DNA of 7,368 bases, taken from positions 1-7,368 of the forward strand of contig JACQWH010000007.1 of assembly GCA_016209345.1 (NCBI GenBank). The letters are read 5' to 3'. The stretch comes from Candidatus Uhrbacteria bacterium. GTDB lineage: Bacteria; Patescibacteriota; Patescibacteriia; JACQRZ01. The notes beneath the pieces were generated by a model. It was not told the origin of the DNA, did no database searches, and saw only the letters and a program-made list of their open reading frames with translations. Positions 1-5,716 of this stretch are shown here, piece by piece. The translations under genes and the position numbers were made by a program. Within the stretch, counting starts at the first letter, position 1. Every line of letters begins with the position of its first letter.

Positions 1-21
1 GCGTTAAATAGATAGCATTTC

Positions 22-98
22 AAATCCCCCTCATTCCCCCTGTGTTAAAGGGGGATGCATTGCTCCCCTCTTTGAAAAAGAGGGGCTGGGGGAGATTT
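22..98. repeat. Foldable C/G-rich intergenic repeat, MITE/REP-like
   Basis: This stretch can fold into a three-way junction. The outer arms are 22-30 (AAATCCCCC) and 89-98, which pair over nine positions with A93 bulged. Inside are two hairpins. The first has a 7-bp stem, 35-41 with 49-55, and a 7-nt loop. The second has a perfect 9-bp stem, 65-73 (CCCCTCTTT) with 77-85 (AAAGAGGGG), and a GAA loop. Short palindromic elements of alternating C-runs and G-runs are common as dispersed, non-coding repeats in many bacterial genomes; that this is one is inference, because only one copy lies in the window. It sits about 55 bases past the stop of the minus-strand operon and could also weaken transcription leaving it, although no T-run follows the stems. 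I see no coding sequence in 1-152. Confidence 0.6.
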
Positions 99-152
99 TT
101 CTTCCAGCCGATATTGTTTTCGCGCCATTACAATTGGAGGAGTGAGGAGGGG

Positions 153-2186
153 TCATTTGCCGTTACGGTAACCGTAGAGCTTCCGGGCTTCTTCGACCTT
201 GTTTTGTCTGACGTAAGCCGCCATGAGGGCGGAAAAGAGTTTCTCGTTGGACGGGGTTTGCCGGAGCGCGGATTTTAGATAATGCTCGGCCTTGGAGAAA
301 TCCCCGAGGGAATACAGATTGATCCCCATCAGCGACAAGGCCCCGTAATGGTCGGGATTCATGTCCAACACCGTTTTCAAGGCCCCATCAACCCGTATCT
401 TGTCATTTTTGGCGTTCCAGGCGAGGGCTTTTCTGAAAATCGGAGCCCAACTCTGGGGCATCAACGATGCGGCCTGGTCGAATGAATGGAGGGCTTCGTC
501 CGGTTGTCCTTGCGACATTAAAAGGTCGCCTTGTTTTATCAGTTCGAAATATTGGATACGGGCGGCGATCTCGGCGGGGGATTTCGTGGGAGCGAAAATT
601 GCCACCAAAACCAACAGGGCCGCGACGATCAACCCTACGCCCCCCAAGACGATCCTTGGGTTGAATGAAATGGGTCCTCTCTTCCGCGTCTGGATTTTTG
701 CATACGCGATCAAACTCAAACCGATGGCGGCCAGTTGCATCCCCGGGAAAACCAATAGAAAAAGATAATCGTCGTGGTTCCATTTGTCTCCATGATCAAG
801 AAACATCACCCGCGCCCAGTTTGTTGAGTACAACAGGAGGGAGGGGCGTTGCAGGATTAACCATGGCATGTTGGTCAATGCCTTGTAAGAATATTCTGGA
901 TCGTTGTAGTTGATAGTGACTTCGAACTGGACGAGCATCATGTATTGAGCCGCAACGCATAATATTGTAAAAGCCAAAATGGTCTTGAAAAGCCAGGTTT
1001 TCCGAAGAAGTTTTTCCAAGAGGCTGGAGAATCCAAAAGCAAAAATGCCTAAGCCTGGCAATAGCCATCGATTCCCATAGGAAGCCGACGGCAAAGCGGT
1101 TAACAGAAGAAAAATAAATACGGCAAAAAACGCCGCGAACCCCGGCAGGTATTCCCTGGGCTGAAAACGGAACGCCGCGAACCCCGCGCAACCTAGAAAT
1201 AAAATCGGCGTGGAAAATAACACCGACCACTGCGGGCCGAATATCAGGTCATATAGTTTTTTCCACAAACTTGCCGGGGAGGAACTGGCCGTTTGAGAGT
1301 TTTGGCCCATGACGCTCAGGGCTTTCATTATATAACCAAACGGCGGGCCATCCAATTGGTTCCACGCATACAACTGGGGCAGGAAGGTCAATGCCGTCAT
1401 TGCCGCGAAGGTGGCGAAGCGAATCCCGATCGGTTTGAGTCCCCGCAACCGCCGGGGGTCGCGCAACCAAAGCCAAAACTGGTCCGCGAAATACAAGAAG
1501 AGGAAAAGGACGTTGATGATCCGCGCCATGCATGCAAACCCCAGCAACGCGCCCAGGAGGGCATGGTGGGCGCGGCGTTCGGACTTCCTGTATAGCGTCC
1601 AAAAAAAAATGAACAGAACGGTGATGAAAAACTCGGAGGCGTGGGCCATCCGTTGACGGATGAACGTGTAATAAATTAAAGGAGACCCCAGCCAGATCCC
1701 GAGAACGGAAACGATCGCGACGTTTTCCCCATAAGTTTTTTCGAGGAGCCGCATCAAAAGCAAGAGTCCTATGAATACGTAGGTTGCCGAGGCAATCGCG
1801 GTGGAAAAATAATATGGCGCCGAATATCCGTCCAAGGAAATGGGATATCCCATGGCGTTGAGAGCCAGCGCAAGAAAATGACCAAGGAGAAAAAAGGGAA
1901 GGAATAAAACGCTCTGGCCGATCTGCCAGTTGTTGAAAATGTATCCCGTAGGATTGAGACGTTCGGCGTGAGAGTAATTGCGCTCGTTGATGAAGTCGAA
2001 GTCCCGGTCGAAAAAGGCGGACCTGAGGTAGGCGTAATATCCCGTGTCGTCGCCGGGGTCTATGGTGGTTACGGAATAGAACCCCGTTTGCCAAGAGAGG
2101 GGGATCCAGTCGTTAAAGAGTCCCAGGGGCGTGAGGAGGAGAAAGCAAAAATAAAAAACGATCGAAAGAATAAGTTTGTTTTTCAA
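153..2186 (-). CDS. Multi-pass membrane glycosyltransferase-like protein (GT-C/ArnT-PMT type) with C-terminal TPR domain
   Basis: This 677-residue protein has about a dozen hydrophobic segments, roughly at residues 5-24, 92-110, 128-146, 155-174, 185-199, 209-235, 256-272, 322-340, 345-365, 373-390, 398-418, 474-498 and 512-532. The first loop holds an acidic motif (DPGDDTGYY, about 43-51) where GT-C enzymes keep their catalytic Asp/Glu residues. A GNRWLLPGL segment near 371-379 resembles the region before late helices in ArnT/PMT-like proteins. After the last helix, residues about 543-672 read as three to four TPR units, for example QGDLLMSQGQPDEALHSFDQ and MGINLYSLGDFSKAEHYLKS. By family analogy it would move a sugar from a polyprenyl-linked donor on the outer face of the inner membrane; donor and acceptor are unknown. 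The start is TTG at 2186, 15 bases after the acyltransferase stop, with a modest GAGAG upstream. An in-frame stop lies at 2204-2202, and no ATG occurs before about residue 112. Confidence 0.8.
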   Translation of the reverse strand: MKNKLILSIVFYFCFLLLTPLGLFNDWIPLSWQTGFYSVTTIDPGDDTGYYAYLRSAFFDRDFDFINERNYSHAERLNPTGYIFNNWQIGQSVLFLPFFLLGHFLALALNAMGYPISLDGYSAPYYFSTAIASATYVFIGLLLLMRLLEKTYGENVAIVSVLGIWLGSPLIYYTFIRQRMAHASEFFITVLFIFFWTLYRKSERRAHHALLGALLGFACMARIINVLFLFLYFADQFWLWLRDPRRLRGLKPIGIRFATFAAMTALTFLPQLYAWNQLDGPPFGYIMKALSVMGQNSQTASSSPASLWKKLYDLIFGPQWSVLFSTPILFLGCAGFAAFRFQPREYLPGFAAFFAVFIFLLLTALPSASYGNRWLLPGLGIFAFGFSSLLEKLLRKTWLFKTILAFTILCVAAQYMMLVQFEVTINYNDPEYSYKALTNMPWLILQRPSLLLYSTNWARVMFLDHGDKWNHDDYLFLLVFPGMQLAAIGLSLIAYAKIQTRKRGPISFNPRIVLGGVGLIVAALLVLVAIFAPTKSPAEIAARIQYFELIKQGDLLMSQGQPDEALHSFDQAASLMPQSWAPIFRKALAWNAKNDKIRVDGALKTVLDMNPDHYGALSLMGINLYSLGDFSKAEHYLKSALRQTPSNEKLFSALMAAYVRQNKVEEARKLYGYRNGK

Positions 2187-2201
2187 GGGGACTTTCTCTC
2201 G

Positions 2202-2864
2202 TCATACCTCAAAGTCATTGCTGGAACCCGCGATTTTCCTGGCCGGGACGCCCATGTAAATTCCCCACGGCTCGGTGTCTTTGACGACGGAGGCGGACAT
2301 GGCGATCAGCGAACCTTCTCCTATGTGAAGACCTTCCCGGACCGAGGAGTTGAGCCCCAAAAACGAAAACCGATCGACGACGCAATGTCCCGAGACCACC
2401 ACGTGAGAAGCGATAAATACGTGGTCTTTAATGGCACAATGATGGGATATCTGACTTCCGCCCCATAGGACTACGTTGTTCCCTATGGAACTGAAGGGTT
2501 GGATGTTGTTGTTTTCCAGAATGAAGCAATTGTCCCCGATCCCGGTTCCCGGGTAAACTGCGGTTTTGGCGCTGATATAACTTATCAGTTTATACCCTTT
2601 GCTTTTGATGTTTTCATAAACGGTTGCGCGGTCCCGATTCATTTTTCGATAAGACATCGGGGCGAAAAAGGCGTATTCCGAGGGAGGAAACGATTTCTCG
2701 ACGTCCTCGAACGGGACCACGGGAAGTCCTTCGAATAAAGCGTTTCCAGGTAGATATTCCTTTGTGACGCTAAAGGCCACGACCTGATGGGGGGAGTCGT
2801 GTTTTAAATAAAAAAGCGCCAGGGAGGCGGAATCTTGCAGGCCAAAAATAATGACTTTCGCCAT
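2202..2864 (-). CDS. NeuD/PglD-family sugar O- or N-acyltransferase (left-handed beta-helix)
   Basis: The protein has 220 residues, normal for this family. Residues 1 to about 90 form a small Rossmann-like domain that begins MAKVIIFGLQDSA, as in PglD and NeuD, where it binds the sugar nucleotide. Residues about 95-210 are hexapeptide repeats of a left-handed beta-helix (GTGIGDNCFI, SSIGNNVVL, AIKDHVFIASHVVVSGHCVV, REGLHIGEGSLI), closing with the typical GVPARK. The pair H141-H142 (QISHHCAIKDH) lies where the family has its catalytic histidine. These enzymes are trimeric and use acetyl-CoA to acylate amino sugars or sialic acids; the exact substrate cannot be read here. The ATG at 2864 is chosen because it gives the standard N-terminus; 51 codons of open frame upstream belong to the broken methyltransferase. 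The methyltransferase stop is two bases upstream and the membrane protein begins 15 bases downstream, so the three form one transcription unit. Its Shine-Dalgarno is weak. Confidence 0.88.
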   Translation of the reverse strand: MAKVIIFGLQDSASLALFYLKHDSPHQVVAFSVTKEYLPGNALFEGLPVVPFEDVEKSFPPSEYAFFAPMSYRKMNRDRATVYENIKSKGYKLISYISAKTAVYPGTGIGDNCFILENNNIQPFSSIGNNVVLWGGSQISHHCAIKDHVFIASHVVVSGHCVVDRFSFLGLNSSVREGLHIGEGSLIAMSASVVKDTEPWGIYMGVPARKIAGSSNDFEV

Positions 2865-2866
2865 TG

Positions 2867-3519
2867 TTATGAATTTTTCTTCATAAGCAGGGTTGCGTAT
2901 TCGTAAAGCTCGCGGTCGGTTCGTATGATGATTAAGGTTCCCCGCCAACCCCTTGTTTAGAAAAAACGGCAAGAAAGACCCATGGAACAAAAAGTCCTTC
3001 CCCCAATTCGCCTGCATGGACAGGACGTTGAAGGCTATTTCTATCCTTGCCTTGGAGAAAACGGCGCGGCCATTTGCTGGAAACAGTCCAGCATGTCCGG
3101 AAAAGGCAAAACCGGTTTTTCTGTAAAAACGCCGGTCGTTGTAATATAATCAAACACTCCGAGGCCATTCGGGTTTTTCAGGATATCCAGACAATGAAAA
3201 TCGACTTCCGGGGAGCTCTTCCTGCGCAAAACAACGAATTGGGGGCTCAAATCCAAGCCGCTGTATTTTGTTTTCAACGAGGGGTTTTTTTAGTATATGT
3301 TCGTAAAACGTGGCGGCGTCGCATCCAAAGTCGAGAATTGCCGCCTCTTCTCCCCCCCCGGATCACGCCAAATATCATGTCGTATTTTCGGATGAGGTCG
3401 GATAAATTCGGACAAGGAAAGCCGTTGTGGTTGTCGCCGAACCTTTCAAGACACCCTTCATGGACATGGAAAGCAACGATGGAGTTGTAATTCTCCACAA
3501 CCATCGATCCCGCGCGCAT
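2867..3519 (-). pseudogene. Class I SAM-dependent methyltransferase, broken by four frameshifts
   Basis: Stitching three minus-strand frames recovers one protein of about 216 residues. It opens with MVVENYNSIVAFHVHEGCLE and later CPNLSDLIRKYDMIFGVIRG. A +1 shift at a run of eight Gs (plus-strand C run 3352-3359) leads to AAILDFGCDAATFYEHILKK, the SAM-binding motif I. A second +1 shift at seven As (plus-strand T run 3285-3291) leads to YSGLDLSPQFVVLRRK, PEVDFHCLDILKNP and FDYITTTGVFTEK. A one-base loss near 3058-3061 leads to ARIEIAFNVLSMQANWGKD. A further +1 shift near 2935-2943 restores LIIIRTDRELYEYATLLMKK, ending at TAA 2869-2867. The 653 bases less a net two extra give exactly 217 codons, which supports the reconstruction. 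Motif I reads GCDAAT where GCGAxx is usual, a possible additional lesion. The start may be ATG 3519 or 3504. The intact form would be a soluble tailoring methyltransferase; its substrate is unknown. Confidence 0.82.
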
Positions 3520-3596
3520 CAGGTTTTGTTGAGGTCATGCCCGAACATTAAATTTCAAACGTCGATATCATATCCCCCGCAGTAAAATAAATCCAG
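3520..3596. promoter_or_regulatory. Divergent intergenic region between the two gene groups
   Basis: These 77 bases separate the start of the leftward group (broken methyltransferase, acyltransferase, membrane protein) from the rightward wbqC-like gene. Promoters for both directions should lie here because neither first gene has an upstream gene on its own strand in the window. The segment is rather AT-rich around 3547-3576, but I cannot pick a convincing -35/-10 pair on either strand. There is no clear Shine-Dalgarno before the ATG at 3597. The role is inferred from gene layout, not from a motif. Confidence 0.35.
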
Positions 3597-4295
3597 ATGA
3601 AACTCGCCATTGTTCAACCGTATTTTTTCCCTTACATCGGTTATCTTCAACTGATCGACGCGGTGGACAAATTCGTCGTTTACGACGACGTCCATTTTAT
3701 GAAAAAACGATGGATCAACAGGAACTATATTTTGATCGCGGGACAACCTTCCTTCATCATTGTGCCGTTGAGAAAAGCCAGTCAAAACAAGCTGATCAAG
3801 GACGTGGAAATCGCCGGCGAATCGGGATGGCGGGCAAAGATGTTGAGAAGCGTCGAGTTGGCGTATAAAAAGGCGCCTTTTTTCAACGACGGATTCGCGG
3901 TAGTCCATGAGGTCATAAGCCGGGACGAACCCAAAATTTCCAATCTTGCCGTAGCAAGCTTGAAAGCGGTCGCCCGTTATCTGGATATCAAAACGGAGTT
4001 TGTCGATACGTCGACCGTCTATGACAATTCGCAACTCCGGGCCCAGGAAAGAATTTTGAATATCTGCGAAATCGAGCGCGCCTCCGCCTACATCAATCCC
4101 ATAGGAGGGGTTCCGCTCTACTCGAAAAAGGCATTCAACGACAAGAATATTTCCTTGAATTTCCTGAAACCGAACCCGCCGCTCTACAAGCAGTATGGGG
4201 CGGATTTTACCCCTTCTTTGTCCATTATTGACGTTCTGATGTTCAATTCCCGCGATAAAATCAAGGAATACCTTCTCTGCTATGAGTTGGTATGA
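3597..4295 (+). CDS. WbqC-like family protein
   Basis: This 232-residue soluble protein matches the WbqC-like family, which is usually about 220-240 residues long. The family hallmarks are visible: the N-terminal MKLAIVQPYFFPYIGYLQLI, then DKFVVYDDVHFMKKRWINRN (about 25-43) and a C-terminal LSIIDVLMFNS (about 208-218) with a preceding PLYKQYG. There is no signal peptide or membrane segment, so it is probably cytoplasmic. Members are found repeatedly in O-antigen and other surface-sugar clusters beside aminotransferases and acyltransferases, and are thought to help make or modify amino sugars, but I know of no reaction secure enough to assign here. The start is fixed by the conserved N-terminus although no good Shine-Dalgarno precedes it. 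The gene is first on the plus strand, with 217 bases before the next gene, so it may be transcribed separately. Confidence 0.87.
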   Translation: MKLAIVQPYFFPYIGYLQLIDAVDKFVVYDDVHFMKKRWINRNYILIAGQPSFIIVPLRKASQNKLIKDVEIAGESGWRAKMLRSVELAYKKAPFFNDGFAVVHEVISRDEPKISNLAVASLKAVARYLDIKTEFVDTSTVYDNSQLRAQERILNICEIERASAYINPIGGVPLYSKKAFNDKNISLNFLKPNPPLYKQYGADFTPSLSIIDVLMFNSRDKIKEYLLCYELV

Positions 4296-4340
4296 CGGGC
4301 TTGGCCCACCGACGGGCGGTTCCCGAAGAGAACCCCTTTC

Positions 4341-4361
4341 ACCCGGCCGGGTCAAATTTTT
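4341..4361 (+). terminator. Possible weak intrinsic terminator after the wbqC-like gene
   Basis: ACCCGGCCGGGT (4341-4352) is a perfect 12-base palindrome, able to form a short GC-rich hairpin of about four base pairs with a GGCC loop. It is followed three bases later by five Ts (4357-4361). The stem is short, so termination would be partial at best. It lies about 45 bases past the wbqC-like stop and just before a promoter-like sequence, which fits a transcript boundary. Confidence 0.4.
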
Positions 4362-4362
4362 C

Positions 4363-4391
4363 TTACCATAAAGTCCGATTTTTGTTATACT
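4363..4391 (+). promoter_or_regulatory. Candidate sigma-70-type promoter for the aminotransferase gene
   Basis: TTACCA (4363-4368) and TATACT (4386-4391) are separated by 17 bases, the ideal spacing. The -10 hexamer matches TATAAT at five of six positions and the -35 matches TTGACA at four of six. A start near 4398 would give a leader of about 115 bases to the ATG at 4513. It could drive the aminotransferase gene and, by read-through, the FAD enzyme gene. This is pattern matching only. Confidence 0.4.
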
Positions 4392-4499
4392 TTTCCCGCC
4401 GGGAAGCCATTTCGCGTACCGAAAACCTATAGACAGAGTCAAACCCTGCGATTTTGGAATCCTTCCGTAATCGACCGCCGATTTCTTACTACTAATTCC

Positions 4500-4511
4500 G
4501 ATTGATCAATC
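4500..4511. promoter_or_regulatory. 12-bp perfect palindrome touching the aminotransferase start codon
   Basis: GATTGATCAATC is a perfect palindrome ending one base before the ATG at 4513. It occupies the place where a Shine-Dalgarno would normally sit, and none is visible. It could be a dimeric-repressor site or an RNA duplex-forming element that affects initiation, or it could be chance. The sequence alone does not decide. Confidence 0.3.
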
Positions 4512-4512
4512 G

Positions 4513-5613
4513 ATGATATCCGTTTTTGGCTCGAAAATAGGCTTGGAGGAATTGGAGGAAATCCGTTCGAGCCTGGAAAACCAATGGATGGGAATCGGCC
4601 CCAAAACCGCGCGCTTCGAGGAGGAGTTCCGCGACCGGCTGGGTTTACCGCTATTTACCCTGGTCAACAGCGGGTCGAACGCCTTGCTCATGGCCATGAA
4701 AATGTTGGACCTGCCGCCCCGTTCGGAGGTGATATTGCCCGCCTTTACATGGGTTTCGTGCGCCCATGCCGTATTATTGGCGGGACATAGTCCCGTTTTT
4801 TGCGACGTGGACCTGGAAACGCATAACATTACCCGGGAAACGGTCGAACCGCATATCACTGGAAAAACCCGGGCGATCATGGCGGTCCATTATGCGGGTA
4901 AGCCGGTCCGCATGGAAACCCTTCAAGATTTTGGATTGCCCATTGTCGAGGATGCCGCGCATGCCGTCGACTCCAAGCTGGGGAACCAGTATTGCGGAAG
5001 CATTGGGGATGTCGGCATCTATAGTTTTGACGCTATAAAGAATTTGGCCATGCCGGAAGGCGGGGGAATTACCGGTAAGAACCGGGCGTGGATGGAAAAG
5101 ACCAGGTTATTGCGTTATTGCGGAATTGGCAAATCCGGCTTCGAGTCGGCGCTTTCAAAACCCGAACGATGGTGGGAATACAACATCATCGACGTATGCC
5201 CGAAATTTATTCCGAACGATGTGTGCGCCAGCGTGGGGCTGGTCCAGTTGAAAAAACTGGATGAGCACCAAGCCCGCCGGAGGAGAATTTGGGACACCTA
5301 TCAAACGGAGTTTGGAAAACTGGATTGGCTTGCAACCCCAAAAGGGCCGGAACCCGACGAACAACATTCATATTTCACCTATTGCATCCGGTTAAGGACC
5401 CGAAGCCGGGACAAACTGGCGAAATACCTTTTCGATAAAGGGATCTACACTACTTTAAGGTATCATCCGCTTCATCTGAGCCCCATTTTTAAATCTTCCG
5501 CGAAGCTTCCCAACTGCGAACATTTGAACGAGACCGCCTTGAATTTGCCCATTCACCCCAATCTCGCCGATGCGGACGTCAATCATATCATTGAATCGGT
5601 AAAAACGTTCTAG
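4513..5613 (+). CDS. DegT/DnrJ/EryC1/StrS-family PLP-dependent sugar aminotransferase
   Basis: The protein has 366 residues, a normal length for this fold-type I family. It begins with the family pattern MISVFGSKIGLEELEEIRSS followed by WMGIGPKTARFEEEF. NSGSNAL (52-58) is the PLP phosphate-binding turn. VEDAAHA (145-151) holds Asp147, expected to bind the pyridine nitrogen; the usual Gln after DAA is His here. SFDAIKNLAMPEGGGI holds Lys176, the expected Schiff-base lysine. The C-terminal part has TTLRYHPLHLSPIF and LNLPIHPNL, typical of the small domain. Relatives transfer an amino group, usually from glutamate, to a keto-sugar nucleotide (such as a 4-keto-6-deoxy or 3-keto sugar); which sugar is not readable. 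The ATG at 4513 matches the family start but lacks a Shine-Dalgarno. The FAD enzyme follows after about 100 bases, probably in the same transcript. Confidence 0.93.
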   Translation: MISVFGSKIGLEELEEIRSSLENQWMGIGPKTARFEEEFRDRLGLPLFTLVNSGSNALLMAMKMLDLPPRSEVILPAFTWVSCAHAVLLAGHSPVFCDVDLETHNITRETVEPHITGKTRAIMAVHYAGKPVRMETLQDFGLPIVEDAAHAVDSKLGNQYCGSIGDVGIYSFDAIKNLAMPEGGGITGKNRAWMEKTRLLRYCGIGKSGFESALSKPERWWEYNIIDVCPKFIPNDVCASVGLVQLKKLDEHQARRRRIWDTYQTEFGKLDWLATPKGPEPDEQHSYFTYCIRLRTRSRDKLAKYLFDKGIYTTLRYHPLHLSPIFKSSAKLPNCEHLNETALNLPIHPNLADADVNHIIESVKTF

Positions 5614-5641
5614 CTTCTCCCCCTTAATCGTAAAGACATCG

Positions 5642-5676
5642 AGCCGGGTTGTTTTTCGTGTCAGGGCCATCCGGCT
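5642..5676 (+). other. Inverted repeat between the aminotransferase and FAD enzyme genes
   Basis: AGCCGG (5642-5647) and CCGGCT (5671-5676) can pair across a 23-base loop. Only TT follows the stem, so it does not look like a good intrinsic terminator. It may be a weak structure in the 103-base spacer, or chance. Confidence 0.2.
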
Positions 5677-5703
5677 TTAAGATAGCAAATCTGCCACCTT
5701 CTT

Positions 5704-5708
5704 GAAGG
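5704..5708 (+). promoter_or_regulatory. Ribosome binding site that favours the TTG start at 5717
   Basis: GAAGG lies eight bases before TTG 5717. An earlier in-frame TTG at 5702 overlaps this site and has no comparable site ahead of it. Starting at 5717 also gives MSKKILILGGGAAGL, where the dinucleotide-binding strand begins at once, as is usual for these flavoproteins. Confidence 0.6.
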
Positions 5709-5716
5709 TTTGGGAA

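Noticed and set aside
64..86. A strong intrinsic terminator for the minus-strand operon
   Set aside because: The 9-bp stem is good, but no T-run follows it in either direction at the right place. It is better described as part of the larger repeat.
1249..2094. A 281-codon minus-strand frame inside the membrane protein gene
   Set aside because: It overlaps the real gene in another frame, and its residue mix (rich in R, H, P, F) is typical of a shadow frame.
2202..3017. An N-terminally extended acyltransferase of 271 residues starting at 3017
   Set aside because: The extra 51 residues are the end of the broken methyltransferase (AFNVLSMQANWGKDF region) read partly out of frame. The family start is at 2864.
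2932..3519. Three separate small minus-strand proteins
   Set aside because: Two of the frames (3274-3519 and 3041-3277) join end to end, with further segments, into one methyltransferase, so they are pieces of a broken gene. The third (2932-3168) is an out-of-frame shadow of it.
3555..4442. A long minus-strand open frame of 295 codons
   Set aside because: It lies opposite the clear WbqC-like gene, has no recognisable family pattern, and is the mirror of that gene's codon bias.
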